Below, in pieces: positions 54,440 to 63,022 of a stretch of DNA of 64,000 bases. The DNA lies in the NCBI GenBank assembly GCA_023400055.1, contig JAEXFN010000028.1, positions 62,001 to 126,000 on the forward strand, read 5' to 3'. The position numbers and the translations under genes were made by a program. Under the pieces are notes generated by a model. The model had not been told where the DNA came from. It was given only the letters and a program-made list of their open reading frames with translations, and did not search any database. This DNA is from Bacillota bacterium. Its GTDB lineage: Bacteria > Bacillota > UBA4882 > UBA8346. Position 1 is the stretch's first letter, and every line of letters starts with the position of its first letter.

Positions 54440-54637
54440 ATGCTCTATATTTCAAAAAAGGAGCGGGTTTCTAATGCAAAAGAGCTCATCAGAAAGGGCA
54501 TGTCTCCGCAAGAAGCATCCCAGCTGACTGGAATATGCATTGTTACGGCCCGCTATATACGGGATAGCTTTTGTAATAACGAATTTTACGACCACATAGC
54601 AACTTACTGTGCAAGTCCAACCAGAATTTTGCATTAG
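54440..54637 (+). CDS. Small helix-turn-helix protein, 65 residues
   Basis: The frame contains AKELIRKGMSPQEASQLTGICIVTARYIRDSF, which fits a resolvase/sigma-like helix-turn-helix (helix, GMS turn, recognition helix). TTTGGAGGTCGAGAAT is before the ATG at 54440, better than an upstream in-frame start at 54341. It may be a small regulator or DNA-binding adaptor; no target is known. Confidence 0.55.
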   Translation: MLYISKKERVSNAKELIRKGMSPQEASQLTGICIVTARYIRDSFCNNEFYDHIATYCASPTRILH

Positions 54638-54666
54638 TATTTCAAACGAGTATCCGTCTTTTGAAA

Positions 54667-54692
54667 AACGATCCGCCGAGGATCGTTTTTTT
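54667..54692 (+). terminator. Intrinsic terminator
   Basis: AACGATCC and GGATCGTT around GCCGA followed by TTTTT. Confidence 0.8.
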
Positions 54693-54831
54693 ATCGGAAT
54701 TTTGATTTTGTCCTTCGGGAAAGCTTTGTCAAAATCTATTGGATATCCACCATTCCTTCACAACTTTTACATACGGCGGGTATATATTAAAGCCATGATA
54801 TCTTTTTTATTTTCATTCTACCTCCTTTTTT

Positions 54832-54864
54832 AATCCCGGCTGTTCAGCGTCGGGATTATTTTTT
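54832..54864 (+). terminator. Hairpin with T-run in gene-free DNA
   Basis: AATCCCG and CGGGATT with TTATTTTTTG after it. No supported gene precedes it closely. The stretch 54638-55113 has no recognised gene. Confidence 0.6.
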
Positions 54865-55113
54865 GCGTCTTTGGCGGATAAAAACCAGCAACCAATTATC
54901 CCCAGCCGTATCGGTTTATCGCTTATACGCCGGACGGGCATATTAGTCTACATATCAGTGTTTTGACAATTCCAAGTCTCAAGGGCGGGGGAATGCGAGG
55001 AAGATTAAGTGTTATGCATCCTTGACAATTTTTCAACCGAGCGGTAAATTAATTTCATAGAATGTATTCGGTGAATTAATTCATTGAAATCAAAATAAAA
55101 TGGGGGTTAGAAC

Positions 55114-57111
55114 ATGCCAAATAAGTATGCGAAGCTGTTTGAGGAGACTTCCATCGGCGCTTGCCGGATTAAAAACCGTTTTGCGATGGCGCCGATGGGT
55201 CCGTTGGGGCTGGGTGACGCCGAGGGCGGTTTCAACCAACGGGGCATCGATTATTACGTCGAACGCGCCAAAGGGGGCACCGGCCTCATCATTACCGGCG
55301 TAACCTTTGTCGATAACCGGATCGAGCGGCACGATATGCCCAATTGCCCCTGTGCCACGCACAATCCGGTGCACTTCGTCCGGACGGCCCGCGAGTTGGT
55401 GGAGAAGATCCACGCCTATGACGCCAAGATCTTTTTACAGTTATCCGGCGGATTCGGCCGGGTCACCATTCCCACCAATCTGGGGGAGCATCCGCCGGTG
55501 GCGCCCTCGCCCATTCCGCACCGTTGGCTGGATAAGACCTGCCGGCCGCTGACCCGGGAAGAGATTCACGAGATCGTGGTGCAGTTCGGCAAAGGCGCCT
55601 TCCATGCCAAACGGGCCGGCTTCGACGGCGTTCAGATTCACGCGGTGCATGAGGGATATTTGCTCGATCAGTTCGCTATCGCGTTATTTAACCAGCGGGA
55701 CGACGAGTACGGCGGAAGCCTCGAGAACCGTTTGCGGTTCGCGCGCGAAGTCTTGGCTGAGATCAAGAAGACCTGCGGGCCGGATTTTCCGGTCACCCTG
55801 CGTTACAGCGTCAAAAGCTTCATCAAGGACTGGCGGGTCGGCGCATTGCCGGGCGAGGAGTTCGTCGAAAAAGGCAAGGATATCGCGGAGGGCATCGAAG
55901 CCGCGCGGTTGCTGGTGCAATATGGCTACGACGCGCTGGACGTGGATGTGGGTTGCTACGACGCCTGGTGGTGGAACCATCCGCCGATGTATCAGGAGAA
56001 GGGGCTCTATATTCCCTTCGCCAAAATGGTGAAAGAAGCCGTCGGCGTCCCGGTGCTTTGCGCCGGCCGGATGGATGACCCGGAGCTGGCGTTAAAGGCC
56101 GTTTCCGACGGCGCCTGTGACATCATCGCGCTGGGGCGGCCCTTGCTTGCCGATCCCGATTACGTCAATAAGTTATGGGCGGGCCGGACCGCGGCGATCC
56201 GTCCCTGTATTTCATGCCAAGAAGGTTGCATGGGCCGCATTCAGGAATATTCGGCGCTCAACTGTGCCGTCAATCCCCAGGCCTGCCGCGAGCGTTCGGA
56301 ACGGCTGGTGCCCGCTTTGTGCAAGAAGCGGGTGCTGATCGTCGGCGGCGGCGTGGCGGGATGCGAGGCGGCGCGGGTTTTGGCGTTGCGCGGCCATGAA
56401 CCGGTGCTTTACGAAAAAAGCGATCGGCTGGGCGGAAACCTGATTCCCGGCGGCGTTCCTTCGTTTAAAGAAGACGATCACGCCCTGGCCGACTGGTATG
56501 CCCATGAACTGAAAGAACTCGGTGTCCCGGTGCATCTGAACGACGCCATGGATGCCGCGGCCATCCGCAATTCCGGGGCCGATGCGGTGATCGTGGCGAC
56601 GGGATCGACGCCGAAAATGCTGACCCTGGACGGAGCGCCGGTTTATCCGGCCGCGGATGTACTGCTCGGTAAGGTGAAAGTCGGGCCGGACGTAGCGGTC
56701 ATCGGCGGCGGGCTGGTCGGCTGCGAAATCGCGCTCTGGCTCCGCGGGCAACAGAAAAAGGTGACGATCATCGAAGCGCTGCCGAAATTATTGGCGGTGA
56801 ACGCGCCGTTATGCCACGCCAACAGCGATATGTTGGCCGCGCTGATCCCCTTCAAGGGCATCGCCGCGCTGACCGCGGCTCAAGTGACCGGTTATGAGGA
56901 AGGTTCGCTGCGGGTGGAAACGGCCGACGGTACGCGCCGGGTCAAGGCGGACACGGTCATCGCCGCCATCGGTTATCTGCCGGAAAACAGCCTCTATGAA
57001 ACGCTCCGGCCGGAGCTGTCCCAGCTCTATCTGCTGGGCGACGCCCGCCGGGTCGCCAACATCATGTATGCGATCTGGGACGCCTATGAAGTGGCCAGTC
57101 ATCTCAACTAA
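55114..57111 (+). CDS. OYE-type FMN/Fe-S/FAD oxidoreductase (2,4-dienoyl-CoA reductase/2-enoate reductase family)
   Basis: The 665-residue enzyme has an N-terminal old yellow enzyme barrel (LFEETSIGACRIKNRFAMAPMG, GVQIHAVHEGYLLDQF), then a 4Fe-4S site CxxCxxxC-x11-C (PCISCQEGCMG and LNCAVNPQACR), and C-terminal FAD/NAD domains (VLIVGGGVAGCEAARVLALRG, VAVIGGGLVGCEIALWLRG). This three-domain plan passes electrons from NAD(P)H through FAD and Fe-S to FMN, reducing activated double bonds. The substrate is unknown. The following TetR gene is probably its regulator. Confidence 0.9.
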   Translation: MPNKYAKLFEETSIGACRIKNRFAMAPMGPLGLGDAEGGFNQRGIDYYVERAKGGTGLIITGVTFVDNRIERHDMPNCPCATHNPVHFVRTARELVEKIHAYDAKIFLQLSGGFGRVTIPTNLGEHPPVAPSPIPHRWLDKTCRPLTREEIHEIVVQFGKGAFHAKRAGFDGVQIHAVHEGYLLDQFAIALFNQRDDEYGGSLENRLRFAREVLAEIKKTCGPDFPVTLRYSVKSFIKDWRVGALPGEEFVEKGKDIAEGIEAARLLVQYGYDALDVDVGCYDAWWWNHPPMYQEKGLYIPFAKMVKEAVGVPVLCAGRMDDPELALKAVSDGACDIIALGRPLLADPDYVNKLWAGRTAAIRPCISCQEGCMGRIQEYSALNCAVNPQACRERSERLVPALCKKRVLIVGGGVAGCEAARVLALRGHEPVLYEKSDRLGGNLIPGGVPSFKEDDHALADWYAHELKELGVPVHLNDAMDAAAIRNSGADAVIVATGSTPKMLTLDGAPVYPAADVLLGKVKVGPDVAVIGGGLVGCEIALWLRGQQKKVTIIEALPKLLAVNAPLCHANSDMLAALIPFKGIAALTAAQVTGYEEGSLRVETADGTRRVKADTVIAAIGYLPENSLYETLRPELSQLYLLGDARRVANIMYAIWDAYEVASHLN

Positions 57112-57240
57112 CCGGGAGGGGTTGGCTCCCAAAATTGCGGGCCGTCCAATTTCACTGGCTGAGAACGGAGGAGCTTTCGCCGGAACGATTGGTTTCTCGC
57201 CGAATATTTAGTATAATGGTCACCGTAAAGGAGGGCCTTC

Positions 57241-57825
57241 ATGGCTAAAAGATTGACCAATCGTTCCAAACAAGCTCTGTCCACCAAGAACCGGATTTAT
57301 CAGAACGGAATCCAACTGATCGAAAAATACGGCTATGAAAATGTCACGGTCGAGCAGATTGCCAGAAAGGCCGGGGTCTCCGTCGGCACGTATTATCATC
57401 ATTTTCAGTCGAAGTTCGATCTGTTCGTCGAGATCTACCGCCAGGCCGATGAGTATTTCAAGGCCCAGGTTCCCGAGCTGTTGACCCGTTATTCCGGTTG
57501 CGCCGACCGGGTGGCCGCCTATCTCGGCCTTTACGCCCGGCTGGCCATCGACAATGGCCTGGAAATGGTGCGCAACCTCTATGTTCCCACCAATAAAATG
57601 TTCATCACCCACGGCCGGGCCATGCAGGATCTATTGACGGAAATCCTGCGCCAGGGACAGGCGGCCGGCGAAATTTCCGCCGCCGTGCCCCCGGAAAATA
57701 TCACCGAGAAACTGTTTGTCGCCGCCCGCGGGGTGATCTTCGACTGGAGCCTGCACGACGGAGAAAGCGATCTGATCGCGGACATGGCGGATATGATTCA
57801 GCGGTTGCTGCGCTCTTATATTTGA
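57241..57825 (+). CDS. TetR/AcrR family regulator
   Basis: The 194-residue protein has an N-terminal helix-turn-helix (KNRIYQNGIQLIEKYGYENVTVEQIARKAGVSVGTYYHHFQSKFDLF) and a helical ligand domain (LLTEILRQGQAAGEI). AAAGGAGGGCC precedes the ATG. It probably controls the flavoenzyme just upstream in response to a fatty or aromatic ligand. Confidence 0.9.
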   Translation: MAKRLTNRSKQALSTKNRIYQNGIQLIEKYGYENVTVEQIARKAGVSVGTYYHHFQSKFDLFVEIYRQADEYFKAQVPELLTRYSGCADRVAAYLGLYARLAIDNGLEMVRNLYVPTNKMFITHGRAMQDLLTEILRQGQAAGEISAAVPPENITEKLFVAARGVIFDWSLHDGESDLIADMADMIQRLLRSYI

Positions 57826-57839
57826 AGACAAAACGGGAA

Positions 57840-57870
57840 AACTCGCCGGGCGACGGCGGGTTTTTTCATT
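57840..57870 (+). terminator. Intrinsic terminator after the TetR gene
   Basis: AACTCGCC pairs with GGCGGGTT (one G-T) around GGGCGAC, followed by TTTT. Confidence 0.75.
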
Positions 57871-58064
57871 TTCGGAAAGGTTGAAGAATTCATCGGGTTA
57901 AATGGGGCGGGAGCCGTAATCAACAAAGCTATCGCCCTGATTTTTGGACGGTTCGCCGGGATGAACCATCAATGAGCGGGGATATTAGCCGGAATGGTCT
58001 CCTCGCTTTATAGTTCATTTGCCTCGAGGATTGATCGTGGTATTCCGAGTCTTGCTCTTGTTTG

Positions 58065-58287
58065 CCCAAACCTTGGGAAAGTAGGGATAATGTTTGGGGA
58101 AGCTTGCCCAAGGCTTGGGACAGTTCGCCCAACCTTTGGGAATGTTCTCCCAAGGCTTGGGGAACCTCGCCCATGGTTTGGGAATGCTTTCCCAAGGTTT
58201 GGGCATCCTTGCCCGACTTCTGGGCAAGCTTTCCCAAGCCGTGGGACAGGTTGCCCAAAGGTTGGGCGTGCTTTCCCGAGCCCAATA
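58065..58287. repeat. 21-bp tandem array with CCCAAGGCTTGGG dyad core, about 11 units
   Basis: Cores start at 58065, 58107, 58128, 58149, 58170, 58191, 58212, 58233 and 58254, with a decayed one at 58086 and a half at 58275. Each 13-bp core is a dyad of the form CCCAAG-N-CTTGGG, separated by 8 bases. All six frames are open, giving 7-residue repeats in any of them, and none has a ribosome site. The array lies in the 630-base gap between the TetR gene and the glycosyltransferase; no other feature is seen there. Confidence 0.9.
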
Positions 58288-58458
58288 GCTCGCCAATCAT
58301 TTGAATGATGACCGGAAAGCAAGCAAAAGATTCTTTGAATTCGCTTTATTTTTTTCGATGTTTTGCCGATATAAAAAACGGATATGTGATAATTTACGCG
58401 GATTTTGATTTTTATTGCTGGATTTTCTTGATGGTGATTCGCATATAGGAGTGGAAGC

Positions 58459-60384
58459 ATGGTAAAAATTTCAGCATGTGTAATAACCAAAAACGAGGCG
58501 GATACGATCGCCCGTTGTCTGCAAAGTGTGAAAGGCGCCGCCAATGAACTGATCGTCGTCGACACCGGCTCCAGCGATGACACGGTGAATATTGCCCGGC
58601 AAATGGGCGCCAAAGTGTTCTACTTTCAATGGAATAATGATTTCGCGGCGGCCCGGAATTATGCCTTGCGGCAGGCCAAAGGGGACTGGATTATCTTTTT
58701 GGACGCGGATGAGTATATTCGCGAGGATAAGGTCCAGAATGTGCGGCCGGTCATTGAAGAGGCGCATGCGAACGGGAAAATTGAATCCGTGGTTTGCCTG
58801 ATGGAGAATACCGAAGGGTATAATGGCGCACTGAGAGGCAGCAATCCGACGCTGCGGATTTTTCGGAATTCCCGGCTGATTCGCTATGAAGGCAGAATTC
58901 ATGAGACCATTTCCAAAAACGGTCAATCCGTCAGCGCGGCCAAAGACGAAAATCAATTGATCGTGGTCCGGCATACCGGTTATACCCGGGAGTCGATTTC
59001 CGAAAAGTTGCTTCGGAATACAAAAATGCTGGAAGAAGAATTAAATCGGGGCGTTATCCGCGATTTGACGTATCACTATTTAAGTTACGGATATTGGAAA
59101 TTCGGCCAGTATGAAAAGGCGATCCAGTTTGCCCATCAAGCCCTCGACCATGTGGTTACCGGAAACAACGTGCTCGCTTACAAGCCATATTTGGTTCTTA
59201 TGGATAGCATGTTAAAACTAGGGTATAGTGAAGAAGCTATCGATGCCGTCCGCGAACAGGCTGTGCAAAAACATCCTCATCATCCGGAGGTCCTGGCGCA
59301 TCAGGGGTTCTGTTTTATGGCGAGTGGTCGCTATCATAAGGCCTTGGATTCTTTACTGCAATCGGTCGAGGAGAATGCACACTATAATGACTTGACTTTA
59401 AGTAATGAATTCTTCGGATTAACTAATCAGGTTCATCTGAATATCGCCAGGATTTATAATTTTATGAATGAATCCGTCAAAGCCTTTGATTTCTTTTATA
59501 AAGCATTGGAGCATGATAAATACAACCAAGAAGCCTTCCGCGGCTTGATTTCATTGATCAAAGAACAAGCGCCGGCGGAGATCGTTTTCTTTTTGAATCG
59601 GTTATATCACGAGGATGATCAAGCCGATATCGATTTTTTGGTAAAGAATCTGTCCAAATTGAAGATGAAAATGGTACTCGGTTATTACCAAAAAATCCGT
59701 TCGGAACAGTTCGGCCACGATGAGTATGGCGGGTTGGTTTTGTTGAGCAATGGCCGATTTGAAGAGGCTTTTCGATATTTTGCGGCTTCTTTCCGGGAAA
59801 CCGGCGATGCCGGGGTTGAGTTGCTGGTTGTGGCTTCGCTGCTGCTCGGCGGCGAGCAAGGCTGGCTGGATTCATTGGAGTCCCTCCTGAAGCCATCGTT
59901 CAAACGAATCGTTACTGCATTTTTCTCGGATAAAGCGGTGGATTCCCTGGATGCGGAAGATTTTTTAGACTACTTGGATTTGATAACCAACTTTGCCGGC
60001 CTTTGCAGCCAAGAACAACTGGAGCGGTTTTTGAATTTGGGAAAAAGATTTGCCGCGCTTGTCGCGGATGAAACCTATATCGAAATTGGCGATGCTCTGG
60101 CAAAGCAGGATTTATTCCGTCCGGCATTTGATATGTACTTATATCCCATCCAGGCGACCGGCTCCACGACGGATTGGGCAAAAGCTTTTTATTGCAAAGC
60201 CGGGTATTGCTGTTACAAATTGAAAGACTATCAAGGGGCGGCGGAGTGTTTTACTCGCGCATTGGAAGCTGGTTATCGGGGCAAGGATATTTTTGAATTT
60301 CTGGAGTGGTCGGCAGGACGATGCGGGGATGGCGGATTGGAAGATAAACTTCACTTATTGAAACAATCATACGAGAATAATTAA
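58459..60384 (+). CDS. GT2 family glycosyltransferase with TPR repeats
   Basis: The 641-residue protein has an N-terminal GT-A domain (ISACVITKNEADTIARCLQSV, VVDTGSSDDTVNIARQMGAKV, DWIIFLDADEYI with the DxD metal site) and a long TPR-like helical part (about residues 230-600, such as YWKFGQYEKAIQFAHQAL, ASGRYHKALDSLLQSV, KLKDYQGAAECFTRALEAG). Such enzymes often glycosylate proteins, with the repeats recruiting the acceptor. GGAGTGGAAGC precedes. With the next two genes and flagellin it suggests a flagellin glycosylation cluster. Confidence 0.88.
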   Translation: MVKISACVITKNEADTIARCLQSVKGAANELIVVDTGSSDDTVNIARQMGAKVFYFQWNNDFAAARNYALRQAKGDWIIFLDADEYIREDKVQNVRPVIEEAHANGKIESVVCLMENTEGYNGALRGSNPTLRIFRNSRLIRYEGRIHETISKNGQSVSAAKDENQLIVVRHTGYTRESISEKLLRNTKMLEEELNRGVIRDLTYHYLSYGYWKFGQYEKAIQFAHQALDHVVTGNNVLAYKPYLVLMDSMLKLGYSEEAIDAVREQAVQKHPHHPEVLAHQGFCFMASGRYHKALDSLLQSVEENAHYNDLTLSNEFFGLTNQVHLNIARIYNFMNESVKAFDFFYKALEHDKYNQEAFRGLISLIKEQAPAEIVFFLNRLYHEDDQADIDFLVKNLSKLKMKMVLGYYQKIRSEQFGHDEYGGLVLLSNGRFEEAFRYFAASFRETGDAGVELLVVASLLLGGEQGWLDSLESLLKPSFKRIVTAFFSDKAVDSLDAEDFLDYLDLITNFAGLCSQEQLERFLNLGKRFAALVADETYIEIGDALAKQDLFRPAFDMYLYPIQATGSTTDWAKAFYCKAGYCCYKLKDYQGAAECFTRALEAGYRGKDIFEFLEWSAGRCGDGGLEDKLHLLKQSYENN

Positions 60385-60421
60385 TGAATTGATATACTAT
60401 TAAAATTGGGGTAAAGATATC

Positions 60422-62254
60422 ATGGCTGATTTAAATATTGAAGATGTCAAAAGAGATTTTAAAAATACCATCGAGGAACTTGTCAATTCAAATCAAATTC
60501 CCGAAGCAAAATACATGATTAATGAATATGAAAAAAGAGTGGTGGCTGACGCCGACATATTTTCAATGAAAGCTGTTATTGCAATAATGGAGGGGAAATT
60601 GGATGAAGCAGGGAAAAGCATTAACTATGGACTAAGGTTGGATCCACTAAATTGTGAACTTTATTATAATCTAGCCTATCTATATGAATTAAAAAATGAT
60701 TATATATGTGCATATCGTGAATATTGGAAATTGAGTAAAATTTGCAATGCAGAACTTTTACAGGCCGTAAATTTAAGATTACTTGAGTGTGAAAAACAAA
60801 AAATAGTTGAGGATTATAAGAAAAGAAAAAAGGTGCTGATTGTAGCCTACATTTTTCCGCCATTGGGAGGCTCTGGAGTACAAAGGACCTTGAAATTCAC
60901 CAAATATTTACGTCAATTCGGTTGGGAACCAATCGTTGTTACTGTAGGCAAATCAAATTTTTATTTTAAAGATGATACCATGCTCTCGGAAGTTCCAAAA
61001 GACATTGAAGTGATAAGGATAGAAGGAATTAACAACATTGATAATCGACATATCAATGAATTAATTAGTTTGTATCGGGGAATTGTGCAAGATAATACAT
61101 TAATGACGGAGTATATTCAAGAATTACAGAAATCAAACGAGAATCTTAAAAGATTTATATTTATTCCTGAGCAATATATTGTTTGGGCAAAAGAAGTTCT
61201 TGATAAAGTCAGTCAGGAAGTTGATTTTGATGATATTGACTTAATTTATACAACTTCGGGTCCTTATTCGGATCATATAATAGGTTATTATTTGAAACGA
61301 AAGTATCAAAAATCTTGGGTCGCAGATTTTAGAGATGAATGGACAAATAATCCATATTTTCAAACAATAGATAGAAAGCACATCGTTTATAAAATTCAGA
61401 GAAAAATGGAAAGCAATATTTTGAAATATGCCGATAAAGTAATAACCGTAACGAGGCTATCCACTGAAAACTATATCAATGGATTTAATTTGAATAGCGA
61501 TAAAGTAATGACTATCACAAATGGATATGATGAAGATGATTTTAAAAACTTAGATTTACAACAGCAGAATAACGGGAAGTTTACTATTGTCCATAATGGA
61601 ATTTTCTATATGATACGAACACCAGAAACTTTTCTGGCTGCTATAAAAAATTTATTACATAAAAATTTGATTAGAAAAGAAGATCTTCAAATTATATTTA
61701 CTTGTATCGATAATGAAGAATATTGGAGACGGTATGTAACTGAGTTAAAATTGGATAAGATTGTTGTCTTCAATGGTTATTTATCGCATAAAGATAGCTT
61801 AAATGTAGTTTCTAAGGCAGATGTTCTTTTATTAGTTGTCGGACCCGGAGAAAAGAATAAATCAGTATATACGGGTAAGGTTTTTGAATATTTGCGTTTA
61901 CGTAAGTCCATTTTAGCGCTTTCTCCCATAGGAAGTCTAGTCGATGAGCTAATTAGTGTCACTAAAAGAGGTAAAAATGTTGATTTTAACGATATAGAAG
62001 GTATCGAGCAATATATTTTGCAAATGTATAAAAAGTGGCGAGAAGGTAGTTTAAAAAATTTAGAAATAACGAATGAAATAAAAAAATATGAACGCAAAGA
62101 ATTGACAACACATTTGAGTCAAGTTTTTGATGCTGTATGTAACTCTCAAGTGTCACTCAATAATGATACGTCAGGCTACGATAGAACTGAGAAAGACAAT
62201 CAGTTTTATAATGAAGTATATTCAACCGGGGGGGTGGAATCAAACATATTTTAA
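60422..62254 (+). CDS. GT4-like glycosyltransferase with TPR-like N-terminus (frame ends at a G7 tract)
   Basis: The 610-residue protein starts with a TPR-like segment (about 1-135), then a GT-B domain (KKVLIVAYIFPPLGGSGVQRTLKFTKYLRQFGWEP, SWVADFRDEWTNNPYF, TITNGYDEDDFKNLD, DVLLLVVGPGEKNKS). AT-rich compared with its neighbours, suggesting transfer. Its last residues, NQFYNEVYSTGG, look like the start of the methyltransferase whose body lies in the other frame just beyond; the switch occurs at seven G (62228-62234). With six G, both would be one fused protein. Confidence 0.85.
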   Translation: MADLNIEDVKRDFKNTIEELVNSNQIPEAKYMINEYEKRVVADADIFSMKAVIAIMEGKLDEAGKSINYGLRLDPLNCELYYNLAYLYELKNDYICAYREYWKLSKICNAELLQAVNLRLLECEKQKIVEDYKKRKKVLIVAYIFPPLGGSGVQRTLKFTKYLRQFGWEPIVVTVGKSNFYFKDDTMLSEVPKDIEVIRIEGINNIDNRHINELISLYRGIVQDNTLMTEYIQELQKSNENLKRFIFIPEQYIVWAKEVLDKVSQEVDFDDIDLIYTTSGPYSDHIIGYYLKRKYQKSWVADFRDEWTNNPYFQTIDRKHIVYKIQRKMESNILKYADKVITVTRLSTENYINGFNLNSDKVMTITNGYDEDDFKNLDLQQQNNGKFTIVHNGIFYMIRTPETFLAAIKNLLHKNLIRKEDLQIIFTCIDNEEYWRRYVTELKLDKIVVFNGYLSHKDSLNVVSKADVLLLVVGPGEKNKSVYTGKVFEYLRLRKSILALSPIGSLVDELISVTKRGKNVDFNDIEGIEQYILQMYKKWREGSLKNLEITNEIKKYERKELTTHLSQVFDAVCNSQVSLNNDTSGYDRTEKDNQFYNEVYSTGGVESNIF

Positions 62255-62765
62255 GCATTATTCTGAAATTTTTTATTTTCCCATGTGGATAAAGGCATTA
62301 GAGATTATTAAGAATTTTTCCGAACCCCAAATTATTGACATTGGCTGTGGCCCTGGGCAATTTGCTGAATATCTATTTGATAACGGGATAAGTAAATATC
62401 AAGGAATTGATTTTAGTTCGGAAGCTATTGAAATGGCAAAGAAAAGAAATAGTCAACATGGCGAACTTTTTGCTGTGAGCAATGCATATAGTTCAGATAT
62501 ATTTGATACTTCTTATAATATCGTTGTCTTATTTGAAGTGCTAGAGCATATTGAAGATGATCTGAAGATACTTGAGCGAATCAGAAAGGGAAGTAATGTT
62601 TTATGTAGTGTTCCAAATTTTTGTTCTGCAGGACACCTTCGCTGGTTTGAAACGGAAATGAAAATTATGCAAAGGTATAATAGAATTATGAGAATAGATA
62701 AGATATATAAATTTGATGTGGGGGTAAATAATAAAATTTATTTACTTAGTGCCCTAAAAATTTAG
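62211..62765 (+). CDS. SAM-dependent methyltransferase, out of frame with the upstream glycosyltransferase
   Basis: About 184 residues. IIDIGCGPGQFAEYLFDNG is the SAM motif I, then YQGIDFSSEAIEMAKKRN, VVLFEVLEHIEDD and LCSVPNFCSAGHLRWF. Related methyltransferases begin NQFYxxVYSTGGWNQTYF; here the first half of that is in the glycosyltransferase frame and the second in this one, split by the G7 tract. The ATG at 62211 has no ribosome site, so independent translation may be poor. It would modify a glycan sugar. Confidence 0.75.
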   Translation: MKYIQPGGWNQTYFKHYSEIFYFPMWIKALEIIKNFSEPQIIDIGCGPGQFAEYLFDNGISKYQGIDFSSEAIEMAKKRNSQHGELFAVSNAYSSDIFDTSYNIVVLFEVLEHIEDDLKILERIRKGSNVLCSVPNFCSAGHLRWFETEMKIMQRYNRIMRIDKIYKFDVGVNNKIYLLSALKI

Positions 62766-62844
62766 AAGTGTTTTTAGTTATCCATTCTTTATTATTATGT
62801 CAACTTACTATTAGAAAATAGTTTAATAAATTCATAAATTGGTC

Positions 62845-62872
62845 TAAAGTTTTTTCAGGATCAGTACGAAAA
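62845..62872 (+). promoter_or_regulatory. Candidate sigma-D (flagellar) promoter
   Basis: TAAA at 62845 and TACGAAAA 16 bases later approximate TAAA-N15-GCCGATAA, in the right place before the flagellin leader. The match is partial. Confidence 0.4.
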
Positions 62873-62880
62873 GTATAGTG

Positions 62881-63022
62881 AAGGGTAAACCGTCAGGTGA
62901 TCAGGAGGATCGAATGACGGATCCGATTCCCGCAGTAATTTGTCGGGCGGCCGACCAACAAACCTTCGGGAAGAGGGTAAGGATACCCAAAGAGAAAACA
63001 AATTTCAAGGAGGAATTTTCAA
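62881..63022 (+). promoter_or_regulatory. Flagellin leader with candidate CsrA sites
   Basis: CCGTCA (62889) pairs with TGACGG (62914); inside, GATC pairs with GATC leaving AGGAG in the loop, an exposed GGA as CsrA prefers. A second GGA lies in the ribosome site CAAGGAGGA (63006-63014). This two-site layout resembles the Bacillus hag leader, where CsrA blocks translation. Further pairings (CCCG/CGGG at 62928-62946, GGGTA/TACCC at 62976-62990) are seen. Confidence 0.5.

Noticed and set aside
54609..54833. 74-codon plus-strand frame after the small HTH gene
   Set aside because: It runs through a clear terminator hairpin at 54667 and lacks a ribosome site.
58008..58613. Long open frames on both strands across the 58-kb array (up to about 200 codons), with heptapeptide repeats
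   Set aside because: All six frames are open because the 21-bp unit has no stops. None has a ribosome site, and symmetry of the DNA explains them better.
62881..63000. Cyclic-di-GMP (GEMM) riboswitch before flagellin
   Set aside because: GGGTAAACC superficially resembles the core, but the GAAA tetraloop and ACGCAAAGCC elements are missing.
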